Of a stretch of DNA of 15,948 bases, positions 1 to 7,621 are shown piece after piece; position 1 is the stretch's first letter, and each line of letters begins with the position of its first letter. A program made the translations under genes and the position numbers. Under the pieces are notes generated by a model that searched no databases, was not told the DNA's origin, and was given only the letters and a program-made list of their open reading frames with translations. Origin of the DNA: an uncultured Sphingobium sp. (GTDB lineage Bacteria; Pseudomonadota; Alphaproteobacteria; Sphingomonadales; Sphingomonadaceae); the NCBI GenBank assembly GCA_946479185.1, contig CAMLFF010000042.1:1-15948 (forward strand). The letters run 5' to 3'.

Positions 1-381
1 AGCTTCCGGGACGGTCGAGGTCATCACCCCATCCTCGAGGTGTCCGCCAACATTTGGCGACGCCACCGGCTCCCCCGCATGGGAAATCGCATAGCCACTG
101 ACGGCGAGCACGGTGCAAATGACAGCCGCCAGATAGACAAGTTTGCGGACATGACCGCGCGCTGCGATCAGTACCACCGTCGTGTAAAGGACAGCGACGG
201 CGCCTTGGAGTGGGCTGAGGACATCAAGCGCGAATATGCCCATCGCGACGAGGATTGCGGCAACAGCCTGCACTCTGGCTGCCAGTCGTCTCGCGTCCCG
301 ATCGCCCTGCACAAAAGCCCCCAAAGCGATCCATGATCGCAGCTGCGGCGGGACATTGAGCGATTTTCCCGACAGCGGCAA
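1..381 (-). CDS. Partial membrane protein, possibly N-terminus of a sensor histidine kinase
   Basis: This reading frame is open from the left edge of the window to an in-frame stop just above position 390; only the N-terminal part (about 127 codons) is present. It shows a short, basic cytoplasmic start followed by three hydrophobic stretches: around VQAVAAILVAMGIFALDVL, GAVAVLYTTVVLIAAR and LVYLAAVICTVLAVSGYAIS. The spacing and the phrase LSPLQGAVAVLYTTVVL remind me of the membrane-anchor domain found in front of alphaproteobacterial sensor histidine kinases, but the kinase part would lie outside the window, so the function is an inference. The start is uncertain: a TTG at 381 has an AGGCG about six bases upstream, and a GTG at 312 is the alternative. 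No ATG is available ahead of the membrane segments. Confidence 0.6.
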   Translation of the reverse strand, partial: MPLSGKSLNVPPQLRSWIALGAFVQGDRDARRLAARVQAVAAILVAMGIFALDVLSPLQGAVAVLYTTVVLIAARGHVRKLVYLAAVICTVLAVSGYAISHAGEPVASPNVGGHLEDGVMTSTVPEA

Positions 382-561
382 GAGGTTCGCCTGTCAACGG
401 CCCGAAAGAACAGCGCCGTATGATCGACAGGCGATTGCGCCATGTTCCATGTTTGCCTGATCGAGAAGGATGCGAGCCATGAGCCGAGCGATAAGCGACC
501 GATGCAGACAAGCTACCACAGAACGAAGGGAGGCTGATCACGTCGCCTTCCTTTCACGTCG

Positions 562-864
562 TCACAAGAAGCGCGGGATTGGCCCTTCCTGAGGCGTCTG
601 ATTGGGCAGGTCGACCTCGATATCGTCGATATAGCACCAGCCCCAGCCTTCTGGGGGATCATAGCCTTCAATGATGGGATGGCGTGTCGCGTTGAAATGG
701 GCGCGCGCATGCCGGTGAGGCGACTGGTCGCAGCAACCCACATGGCCGCACTCTCGACACAGACGCAGATGCACCCACTCGCTACCGATCTTCAGGCACT
801 CTTCGCAACCAAGCGCGCTTGGGCTGACATCTTCGATCGTGCTCAAATGGGAACAGGTCATCAT
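562..864 (-). CDS. UBP-type zinc finger domain protein
   Basis: A 100-residue protein made almost entirely of one zinc-finger domain of the type found in ubiquitin hydrolases (UBP/BUZ finger). Visible ligands are CEEC near residues 20-23, CREC about residues 37-40, a further CC pair and the histidines in HRHARAHF and RHPI. In eukaryotes this fold binds the C-terminal glycines of ubiquitin; in bacteria lacking ubiquitin the ligand is unknown, so the biochemical role here is open. Single-domain proteins of this length occur in many bacteria. The start at 864 is supported by AAGGAG five bases upstream. It lies 85 bases downstream of the pyruvate oxidase-like gene on the same strand and may be cotranscribed with it. 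No signal peptide or membrane segment is visible, so it should be cytoplasmic. Confidence 0.85.
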   Translation of the reverse strand: MMTCSHLSTIEDVSPSALGCEECLKIGSEWVHLRLCRECGHVGCCDQSPHRHARAHFNATRHPIIEGYDPPEGWGWCYIDDIEVDLPNQTPQEGPIPRFL

Positions 865-949
865 TGTGTCTCCTTGGTTGATCGTTCTGCGAGCGGGTTA
901 AAGGTTTGTGCGACAATAGCTGCCAAGGCATGCTCGTCCCCGGGACAGC

Positions 950-2698
950 CTACAGAAACCGCGCGAGCAGGCCTGCATTGGTCTTGCCAAGCTCCAACAC
1001 TTCATCGCCGCGGCCATTGATGATCGCTTTTGCCATATAGAGAGTGAAGCCCTTCATCTGCTCGAGCGTGATCTTGGGTGGCATGGACAATTCAGTCCGC
1101 GCGGTGACTGCATCGAGCAATGCGGGGCCGGGATGTGCGAGCACCTCGCGAACCCCTGCATCGACATCGGCTGGATCCGTGACCCGAACCCCGTGCAGGC
1201 CGATCGAACGTGCCATGGCCGCAAAATCCGGGTTGTCGAGCGCTACGCCCGTTTCGATGAGACCTGCGGCCTTCATCTCCATCTCTACGAAACCGAGCGT
1301 TCCATTGTTGAAGACGATGATTTTGACAGGCAATCCCAATTGCCGGACAGTCAGCAGTTCGCCCATCAGCATTGCAAGCCCGCCATCGCCAGACAGGGTC
1401 ACGACTTGCCGTCCAGGGTAGGCCGCTTGAGCTCCAATAGCCTGCGGTAGCGCATTAGCCATGGAGCCGTGATTGAATGACCCGATCAGCCTACGGCGAC
1501 CGTTCATTTTGAGATAGCGCGCCGCCCAAATGGTCGGCGTGCCAACATCGCAGGCGAATACTGCGTCTTCGTTGGAAAGGTCACTAACCACCCGCGCGAC
1601 CTGTTGGGGATGAATGACGCCGCTGCCGGGCTTGCCAAACGACAGTTCGTCCAACCCCTCGCGGGCCTTGGCATAATCTGCGCGCGCCTTGGCCAGAAAA
1701 GCGCCGTCGCGGCCGGTTTTCAAAAAGGGTAGCAAGGCGTCGATCGTCGCGCCGACGTCCCCAACAAGTCCGACGTCGATCGATGTGCGACGACCCAAAT
1801 TCTCGGGACGCAGATCGATCTGGGCGACCTTCGCCTTGGTTGGATAGAATTGCCGGTAAGGAAAGTCGGTGCCGAGCATCAACAGCGTGTCGCAACCCAT
1901 CATCGCATCATAACCGCTGGAAAAGCCGATAAGGCCGGTCATGCCGACGTCGTAGACATTGTCATATTCGACGAATTCCTTGCCTCCCAGGGCGTGGACA
2001 ATCGGCGCCTGCAGCCGCTCGGCGATCGCGATGAGTTGGGCATGCGCCGTGCGGCAGCCGCGTCCCGCGAGAATGGTGACTCGGCCCGCACGGTTAAGCA
2101 GATCGCACAGTGCCTGCAGATCATGTTCTGGCGGGATGGTTACGGCCGGGGACGGCAAAAGAGCGCTCGACGAACGGGCGATGACACCGCTGGTGGGGCG
2201 CAGCGCGACGTCGCCCGAGATAGCCACGACCGATACGCCGCGATGGCCCACCGCCGCGCGGATCGCGGTATCGAGCGTGCGCGGCATCTGATCGGCGTCT
2301 GAAATAGTCTCACAATAGACGCTGCATTCGCGGAACAACGCCTCGGGCCGGGTCTCCTGGAAATAATTCGAACCAATCTCAGCGCTGGGGACCTGCGCAG
2401 CAATCGCTAAAACCGGCGCGCGCGTGCGATTGCAGTCGTACAGGCCATTGATCAGATGCATGTTGCCCGGACCGCACGAGCCGGCGCAGACCGCTAGCGT
2501 ACCCCTCAACTGTGCCTCTGCACCCGCCGCAAAAGCCGCCGCCTCTTCGTTGCGCATATGGACCCATTCGATCTTGCCCTGCCTGCGCAAACTGTCAGTC
2601 AGTCCGTTAAGACTGTCGCCTACCACACCATAGATTCGTTCTACCCCAGCGAGATGCAGAGTCTGCGCGAACAGGTCAGCGATGATCGTTTTTGGCAT
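950..2698 (-). CDS. poxB: PoxB-like thiamine-diphosphate pyruvate oxidase / ubiquinone-dependent pyruvate dehydrogenase
   Basis: The 582-residue protein has the three-domain layout of ThDP enzymes. The N-terminal Pyr domain carries GVVGDSLNGL and the RNEEAAAFAAGAEAQL segment with the catalytic glutamate (about Glu51). CAGSCGPGNMHLINGLYDC and the GSNYFQET segment follow closely the E. coli PoxB pattern. The C-terminal PP domain has the ThDP/Mg motif SGDGGLAMLM followed by VFNNGTLGF. PoxB oxidatively decarboxylates pyruvate to acetate and CO2, passing electrons through FAD to ubiquinone at the membrane; family length is about 570-590 residues. The end (about GRGDEVLELGKTN) would correspond to the membrane-binding tail, which I cannot verify. 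A GTG at 2710 extends the frame by four codons, but GGAG lies six bases before the ATG at 2698, so I prefer that start. An acetolactate synthase-like role is less likely. Confidence 0.88.
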   Translation of the reverse strand: MPKTIIADLFAQTLHLAGVERIYGVVGDSLNGLTDSLRRQGKIEWVHMRNEEAAAFAAGAEAQLRGTLAVCAGSCGPGNMHLINGLYDCNRTRAPVLAIAAQVPSAEIGSNYFQETRPEALFRECSVYCETISDADQMPRTLDTAIRAAVGHRGVSVVAISGDVALRPTSGVIARSSSALLPSPAVTIPPEHDLQALCDLLNRAGRVTILAGRGCRTAHAQLIAIAERLQAPIVHALGGKEFVEYDNVYDVGMTGLIGFSSGYDAMMGCDTLLMLGTDFPYRQFYPTKAKVAQIDLRPENLGRRTSIDVGLVGDVGATIDALLPFLKTGRDGAFLAKARADYAKAREGLDELSFGKPGSGVIHPQQVARVVSDLSNEDAVFACDVGTPTIWAARYLKMNGRRRLIGSFNHGSMANALPQAIGAQAAYPGRQVVTLSGDGGLAMLMGELLTVRQLGLPVKIIVFNNGTLGFVEMEMKAAGLIETGVALDNPDFAAMARSIGLHGVRVTDPADVDAGVREVLAHPGPALLDAVTARTELSMPPKITLEQMKGFTLYMAKAIINGRGDEVLELGKTNAGLLARFL

Positions 2699-2877
2699 GT
2701 GTTTCTCCACGATGAGTGCGCCTTATCAGCTGATCGTCTCGAGCCGTGCAAATGGGTTTAACACGCTGCAGCACGCGAGCAGGCTACAAAGTTACAGCCT
2801 AACCTTTTGTATGATTTTCTCCCCTGTGGGCGGGGTTCTACATCCGTTGCTATTGATCCGTTAGCAAAGGCATCGCC

Positions 2878-3099
2878 ATGAAGCCCTATTTGATCTCGCT
2901 CTTCGCCGGTCTGTTGGTTGGCGGAATATATGGCATCTTGAACGTAAAATCGCCGGCGCCGCCGACGATTGCATTGATCGGCCTGCTTGGCATTTTGCTG
3001 GGCGAACAGGCTGTTCCGATCGCACGACAGCTCTTTGCGGTCCAATCCACCAACCCGAGCGCCCATTCATCCGCCTCCAGCAAGGGAGACAATCTGTGA
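2878..3099 (+). CDS. XapX domain (DUF1427-like) small membrane protein
   Basis: This 73-residue protein has two hydrophobic segments, LISLFAGLLVGGIYGIL and TIALIGLLGILLGEQAVPIA, joined by the NVKSPAPPTIALIG turn typical of the XapX family. The family is of unknown function; members are short inner-membrane proteins with two helices. The tail is short and hydrophilic. The stop codon overlaps the GTG start of the amidohydrolase gene (GTGA), so translation of the two is probably coupled. It opens a plus-strand operon that continues through the amidohydrolase, the VOC protein and the DoxX protein. The XapX-amidohydrolase pairing suggests a membrane partner for that enzyme, but this is inference. 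The 179-base gap to the divergent pyruvate oxidase gene should hold both promoters; I see no convincing -35/-10 pair, only a TATGAT at 2810-2815. Confidence 0.85.
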   Translation: MKPYLISLFAGLLVGGIYGILNVKSPAPPTIALIGLLGILLGEQAVPIARQLFAVQSTNPSAHSSASSKGDNL

Positions 3100-4940
3100 C
3101 CGATCTTATCATCGTCAACGCCAAGGTTACGACGCTCGATCGCGAGAACCCCGAAGCACAGTCGATCGCCATCCGTAACGGCAAGTTTCTTGCTGTCGGA
3201 AGCGAGCAAGAGGTGCGCGCTGCTGCGCCAAAGGGCCAAGTGATCGATGCTGGCGGTCGCCGCGTCATTCCCGGCCTGATCGACAGCCACATGCATGTCA
3301 TCCGCGGCGGGCTGAACTATAATATGGAGCTGCGGTGGGACGGCGTAACCTCGCTCGCCGAGGCCATGGCCATGCTCAAGCGGCAGGTCGATAACACTCC
3401 GGCACCGCAATGGGTGCGCGTCGTCGGCGGCTTTACCGAGCACCAGTTCGCCGAAAAGCGTCTGCCGACGATCGCTGAACTCAATGCCGTTGCACCCGAC
3501 ACGCCGGTATTCATCCTCCACCTCTACGACCGCGCCTTGCTCAACGCCGCGGCGTTGCGGGTAGTTGGTTATACGAAGGACACGCCGAACCCGCCCGGCG
3601 GCGAGATCGTCCACGATGCGGCTGGCAACCCCACCGGGTTGCTGCTGGCGAGGCCGAACGCGACGATCCTTTATGCCACGCTGGCGAAGGGACCAAAGCT
3701 TTCACCAGAATATCAGCTCAACTCCACCCGCCACTTCATGCGCGAGCTGAACGGCCTGGGGGTCACCGGAGTGATCGACGCGGGCGGCGGCTTCCAAAAC
3801 TATCCCGACGACTATGAAATCATCGAGAAGCTGCATGCGGACAACGAGCTGACATTGCGGATCAGCTACAATCTATTCACGCAGAAACCCAAGGAAGAGC
3901 TTGCCGACTTCCAGGGCTGGGTAAAGCAGGTGACGCCAGGTCAGGGCGATGACACCTACCGCCACAATGGCGCGGGCGAGATGTTGGTGTATTCGGCAGC
4001 CGACTTCGAGGACTTCCGGGTCGAGCGGCCAGACATGCCCCCGAGCATGGAGGGCGATCTCGAGCCCGTCATCCGCCTGCTCGCCGAGCACAAATGGCCA
4101 TGGCGCCTGCATGCCACCTACGACCAAACGATCGGCCGCGCGCTGGACGTGTACGAGAAAGTCGCGAAGGACATCCCGTTCGACGGCATCAACTGGTTTT
4201 TCGACCATGCCGAGACGATCAGCGACCGCAATATCGACAGGATCGCGGCGCTCGGCGGCGGGATCGCGGTGCAGCACCGCATGGCCTATCAGGGCGAGTA
4301 TTTCGTGGAACGCTACGGCGCGCGTGCCGCCGAACGCACGCCGCCCATTGCCAAGATGCTTGCGGCAGGCATTCCCGTCGGTGCGGGTACGGACGCGACG
4401 CGCGTCGCCAGCTACAATCCCTGGGTATCCCTGAATTGGCTGGTAACGGGCAGGACTGTTGGCGGTCTTGGCCTATATCCCGGCGCCAACCGCGTCAGCC
4501 GCGAGAAGGCGCTGGCAATGTGGACTTACGAGAACACCTGGTTTTCCAGCGAAGTGGGCAAGAAGGGGCAGATCAAGGTCGGCCAGCTTGCCGACTTGGC
4601 GGTGCTTTCGGGCGACTATTTCAGTGTCCCCGAACGCGACATTCCGCATCTTCGCTCCGTGCTCACGATCCTCGGCGGCAAGGTCGTGTCAGCCGACGGG
4701 GATTACGCGCCGCTCGCCCCCGCGCTCCCGAAGCCCATGCCCGACTGGTCGCCGGTGGCCACCTTTGGCGGTTACCACCGCACGCCGGAAGCCGCCGCGA
4801 AGCTCGCCAACGCGTGCGGTTGTGCAAGCGGGTGCTCGGTCCACGGTCATGATCATGCTGCGGCACTAGGGCGCGACCTTCCAACGCGTGACGTCCAGAG
4901 CTTCTGGGGCGCTTTCGGATGCGGCTGCTGGGCCGTCTGA
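3096..4940 (+). CDS. Amidohydrolase family protein (YtcJ-like, amidohydrolase 3)
   Basis: The 614-residue protein is a metal-dependent hydrolase of the amidohydrolase 3 / YtcJ group. Residues 1-60 form the small beta-sandwich start (IVNAKVTTLD, IRNGKFLAVG, VIDAGGRRVIPGLID). The metal site begins with HMH (His65, His67); later ligands are probably the histidines in WRLHATYDQT and FFDHAETIS and the aspartate in VGAGTDATRV. The C-terminal sandwich has GQIKVGQLADLAVLSGDYF. Such enzymes hydrolyse amide or ester bonds; the substrate cannot be told from sequence. The GTG start at 3096 overlaps the XapX stop and has AGGGAG ahead of it. Odd feature: after the catalytic domain there is a Cys/His-rich tail (Cys574, Cys576, Cys580, His583, His585, His587) and a terminal GCGCW segment, suggesting an extra metal site or a scaffold contact. 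No signal peptide is seen. Confidence 0.88.
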   Translation: MTDLIIVNAKVTTLDRENPEAQSIAIRNGKFLAVGSEQEVRAAAPKGQVIDAGGRRVIPGLIDSHMHVIRGGLNYNMELRWDGVTSLAEAMAMLKRQVDNTPAPQWVRVVGGFTEHQFAEKRLPTIAELNAVAPDTPVFILHLYDRALLNAAALRVVGYTKDTPNPPGGEIVHDAAGNPTGLLLARPNATILYATLAKGPKLSPEYQLNSTRHFMRELNGLGVTGVIDAGGGFQNYPDDYEIIEKLHADNELTLRISYNLFTQKPKEELADFQGWVKQVTPGQGDDTYRHNGAGEMLVYSAADFEDFRVERPDMPPSMEGDLEPVIRLLAEHKWPWRLHATYDQTIGRALDVYEKVAKDIPFDGINWFFDHAETISDRNIDRIAALGGGIAVQHRMAYQGEYFVERYGARAAERTPPIAKMLAAGIPVGAGTDATRVASYNPWVSLNWLVTGRTVGGLGLYPGANRVSREKALAMWTYENTWFSSEVGKKGQIKVGQLADLAVLSGDYFSVPERDIPHLRSVLTILGGKVVSADGDYAPLAPALPKPMPDWSPVATFGGYHRTPEAAAKLANACGCASGCSVHGHDHAAALGRDLPTRDVQSFWGAFGCGCWAV

Positions 4941-4963
4941 TCCAATCGAGGGAGACCATTGAA

Positions 4964-5863
4964 ATGAAATATTCTAGAACGCTTTTTGCCTTCGTCCTGC
5001 TCGGGACGATGTCCGCCGGTCATGTTGCGGCCAAAGACCCTGCCGCCGCCGCGAGCTTTGCGGTTGGCCCGCAGTATGACACGACCCACGTCTACGTTGC
5101 TCCCGAGGACTTTGACCGGTTCGTCGCCAGCCTGATCGCGACATTCGGCGGCACCGCTACGACAAAGGGCGCTTTCCAGGTCACACCGACCACGAGCAAG
5201 ACCTTCTCGCAACTGGTATTGACCCCGGCTGGCTCGGTTTCGGTTTTCGGGTTTACAACGCCCATACCATTTCCGTTTGGCGATGAACGCAACGGCTATC
5301 TTGTTACCGATCTGGATGCTGCAATAAGCTCGGCGGTAAAGGCTGGCGCGACACGCCGCATCTCCGTTTTTCCAGACCCGATTGGTCGCGATGCGGTCGT
5401 GCAATGGCCGGGCGGTGTGAATATGCAGCTCTACTGGCATACCAAGGCGCCGAACTATCCGGCGCTTGCCACGGTGCCGGAAAACCGGGTTTACCTGACG
5501 CCGGACAGCGCCGATGCATTCGTTCGCAGCTGGAACCGCTTCGCGCGCGGCCACGTGGTTTCCGATGAGCGGTCCGCTGACGCTGGCGAGATTGGTCAGC
5601 CGGGTAAGGCCTACCGCCGCATCCGCATCACTGCCAGCTACGGCAACACGACAGTGATGGTGTCGGACAACCATCTCCCCTGGCCCTACGGGCGCGAAAC
5701 GACCGGCTATGAGGTCGCGAACCTGCAGGCTACGCTCACGAAGGGCAGCGCAGCCGGGGTCGAGACGCTTGTCGCACCACATGCAGAGCAAGGCCGCCAG
5801 TCGGCAATCGTTCGCTTCCCAGGCGGCTATATTGCCGAGATCCACACACCGGCCGCGCAGTGA
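4964..5863 (+). CDS. Exported VOC (glyoxalase-fold) family protein
   Basis: A 299-residue protein with an N-terminal signal peptide (KYSRTLFAFVLLGTMSAGHVAA, cleavage probably after AxA near residue 23) and two consecutive vicinal-oxygen-chelate-like modules. Each starts with a YDTTHVYV- or ENRVYLTP-like strand and ends with a strand carrying an acid or polar ligand (NMQLYWH near the end of the first, YIAEIHTP at the end of the second). VOC proteins bind a metal ion and act on small electrophiles or ring substrates; the periplasmic location is unusual, because most are cytoplasmic. The ATG at 4964 is preceded by GAGGGAGA; an upstream in-frame start at 4919 lies inside the amidohydrolase gene and would spoil the signal peptide. 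It starts 23 bases after the amidohydrolase stop and its own stop overlaps the DoxX start, so it belongs to that operon. Substrate unknown. Confidence 0.8.
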   Translation: MKYSRTLFAFVLLGTMSAGHVAAKDPAAAASFAVGPQYDTTHVYVAPEDFDRFVASLIATFGGTATTKGAFQVTPTTSKTFSQLVLTPAGSVSVFGFTTPIPFPFGDERNGYLVTDLDAAISSAVKAGATRRISVFPDPIGRDAVVQWPGGVNMQLYWHTKAPNYPALATVPENRVYLTPDSADAFVRSWNRFARGHVVSDERSADAGEIGQPGKAYRRIRITASYGNTTVMVSDNHLPWPYGRETTGYEVANLQATLTKGSAAGVETLVAPHAEQGRQSAIVRFPGGYIAEIHTPAAQ

Positions 5864-6294
5864 TGCGCCGCTCGGAACGCGACCCTCGCTTTGTCGATGT
5901 TGTGCTAGACTGGCGCTGGACAGGCTTCGTCGCCCGCCTCGCGCTAGTCAGTGCCTATCTGCTCGGCGGGATCGTCAAGGCGAGCGACTGGCCGGTGGCG
6001 GTCGCCGAGCAGGCGCAGTACGGAATGAGCCCCCCAACGCTATGGGCGGCCCTGACCATCGCGGTCGAACTCATCGGTCCGTTGCTCATCCTGTCGGGCC
6101 GCTTGGTCTGGTTCGGAACAGGGATGCTCGGAGTCTTAACGTTTGTCGCCGCAGTGACGGCAAACGCTTTCTGGACAATGCCGGCAGGACAGGGCCGGTT
6201 CATGGTGACCAACGCGTTCTTTGAGCATCTCGGGCTTATCGGCGGGTTCATACTGGCGGCTATGGTGTTCAAACTGGAGCACCGGCGTGCGTAA
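5863..6294 (+). CDS. DoxX family inner-membrane protein
   Basis: A protein of 143 residues with four hydrophobic segments: about GFVARLALVSAYLLGGIVK, LWAALTIAVELIGPLLILSG, FGTGMLGVLTFVAAVTANAF and FFEHLGLIGGFILAAMVF. The pattern RLALVSAYLLGGIVK near the start, with a central ELIGPLLILSG and the NAFFEHLGLIGGFIL ending, fits the DoxX / SURF4-like family. DoxX proteins are small membrane subunits of redox-linked systems whose biochemical role is mostly undefined. The ATG at 5863 shares one base with the VOC stop (TGATG), implying coupled translation; a GTG at 5860 is one codon further up. It is the last gene of the XapX-amidohydrolase-VOC-DoxX operon; a hairpin with a T-run lies about 150 bases downstream. 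Confidence 0.8.
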   Translation: MRRSERDPRFVDVVLDWRWTGFVARLALVSAYLLGGIVKASDWPVAVAEQAQYGMSPPTLWAALTIAVELIGPLLILSGRLVWFGTGMLGVLTFVAAVTANAFWTMPAGQGRFMVTNAFFEHLGLIGGFILAAMVFKLEHRRA

Positions 6295-6441
6295 TGGTCT
6301 GCTGCCGACGATCGGCGGCCCCAGGCTGGCCCCGCTTCGAAACGAGGTGAGCACCGCGCCCGCGATGGCGATGGAAGCTTGGCGGGCGATCCCCGAACTT
6401 GAAGTCTCCGGTGTGGCGAAAACGAACGTAGTGTTGAGGAG

Positions 6442-6462
6442 TCGAGAGCGCCTCTCGATTTT
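6442..6462 (+). terminator. Putative intrinsic terminator after DoxX operon
   Basis: A perfect seven-base stem, TCGAGAG and CTCTCGA, with a three-base loop (CGC) is followed directly by TTTT. It lies in the 186-base gap between the DoxX gene and the YoaK-like gene and ends 18 bases before the YoaK start, so it could also act as an attenuator for that gene. The stem is moderate in strength and the T-run is short. Confidence 0.5.
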
Positions 6463-6480
6463 GAGCGAGGAACATAACCG

Positions 6481-7175
6481 ATGATCAGCAAGCCCGTGCT
6501 ATTCGATCCACGCGTTCCACTGATGCTACTACTATCGGTGGCGACCGGCCTGGTCGATGCGATCAGCGTATTGGGCTAGGCAAGGTGTTCACCGCCAATA
6601 TGACGGGGAATGTGGTTTTTCTCGGCTTCGCCACGGCCGGCGTGTCCAACTTCGAAGCACCGCCCTACATCGTGGCAATCACCGCATTCCTGATCGGTGC
6701 GCTAGTGGCAGGGCGGATGGGCAAGGTGCATGCGGGTAGACCGCTGCGGCGTTGGCTCATCAAGGCAGCGCTGGTCGAGGCGAGCTTGCTGTGGATCGCG
6801 GCAGCCGTTGCTGTTGGGTTTGACATCTCTACCCAATCCCCCGAGGCGCGGCTTTACGCGATCATCGGGCTGACCGCCGTCACCATGGGGTTTCGCAATG
6901 CGACGATCCGACAGCTCAAGATCCCTGACCTGACGACGACCGTGCTCACGCTGACGCTCACGGGGCTGGCCGCGGACTCCCATTTCGCCGGCGGAACCAA
7001 TCCTAACTGGATACGCCGCATCGCGGCTGTCGTGGCGATCTTTGTCGGCGCATTGATTGGGGCGATACTCGTCCTGCGCTGGGGGCTCGCATTGCCGCTC
7101 GCACTAGCCGGCGGGCTGGTGCTCGCTGGAACGATTGCATGCGCTTTGCATCCCGCATCCGCCCAGCCTGCCTAA
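6481..7175 (+). pseudogene. YoaK/DUF1275 family membrane protein, interrupted by a -1 frameshift
   Basis: The first 32 codons (MISKPVLFDPRVPLMLLLSV onwards to GLVDAISVLG) end at TAG 6577-6579. The rest continues in another frame from about 6578 (LGKVFTANMTGNVVFLGF to the stop at 7175). Together they give a normal YoaK/DUF1275 protein of roughly 231 residues with about six hydrophobic segments; TANMTGNVVFLG is a family hallmark. Adding one base in GGCTAGG (reading GGC CTA GGC AAG) restores the frame, so a one-base deletion is the simplest explanation. A GTG at 6585 could restart translation but would lose the first membrane helix. The rest of the frame looks undamaged, so the change is recent, a sequencing error, or, less likely, programmed; no classical slippery heptamer is present. 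YoaK proteins are multipass membrane proteins of unknown function. Confidence 0.8.
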
Positions 7176-7207
7176 AACAAACCTTATCAATCCGAAGGAG
7201 CTGTATC

Positions 7208-7621
7208 ATGCAAGACATGCCGCCACCTATCGTAACGCAGGAAGTTCGGATCGTGGATGCCCAAGGGCGCCCGCGGATTCTGCTCTCAGCGAGTTCAGGC
7301 AAGCCCGTGCTCGTAATGCTGCGCGAGGACGGCCAGACCGGTACGGAGGTAACGCTCGATGAGGCGGGGCGTCCTTCCGTCAGCTTGGCTAACCCAGATC
7401 CCAATGGCCCAATCGCCACGCTCGCGGTCGATGATAAAGGTGCGCACATAAAGTTCGATCGTCCCGGCGGCGCGTCGAGCTACCTGTTTCTAAATAATGC
7501 GGGCGGGTCCGGCGTTGTGCTGATCGACACCAAGGGCGTGCGTCGTCTCCAGGCGACGGTCGATGCCGATGGCATCACACAGATCGAGCGGAATGATGCC
7601 GCAGGATCGCCACGGAAATGA
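7208..7621 (+). CDS. Hypothetical beta-rich protein
   Basis: I do not recognise a characterised family. The 137-residue protein consists of short beta-type units with a loose repeating pattern, in which a hydrophobic strand is followed by a D-x-x-G turn: VDAQGRPRILLSA, LDEAGRPSVSLA, VDDKGAHIKF, IDTKGVRRLQATV, VDADGITQIE. The spacing of roughly 20-25 residues suggests a small beta-solenoid or stacked beta-hairpins. There is no signal peptide, no membrane segment and no cysteine, so a cytoplasmic location is likely. GAAGGAG sits seven bases upstream of the ATG, a strong ribosome binding site. Its stop overlaps the next gene by four bases (ATGA), so the two are translationally coupled and probably work together. 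An earlier in-frame start at 7139 lies within the YoaK-like gene and is unlikely. Confidence 0.8.
   Translation: MQDMPPPIVTQEVRIVDAQGRPRILLSASSGKPVLVMLREDGQTGTEVTLDEAGRPSVSLANPDPNGPIATLAVDDKGAHIKFDRPGGASSYLFLNNAGGSGVVLIDTKGVRRLQATVDADGITQIERNDAAGSPRK

Noticed and set aside
224..541. A 105-codon minus-strand frame near the left edge
   Set aside because: Its translation lacks membrane segments or motifs, whereas the overlapping frame ending at the window edge encodes clear hydrophobic helices.
2886..3614. A 242-codon minus-strand frame across the XapX and amidohydrolase starts
   Set aside because: It lies opposite two well-supported genes with clear family motifs and has no recognisable domain.
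4853..5845. A 330-codon minus-strand frame opposite the VOC gene
   Set aside because: Composition is typical of an antisense shadow in GC-rich DNA; the plus strand has a signal peptide, ribosome binding site and coupled neighbours.
6571..6583. Programmed -1 frameshifting in the YoaK-like gene
   Set aside because: There is no X-XXY-YYZ slippery site in frame and no obvious downstream pseudoknot, so a mutation or sequencing error is simpler.
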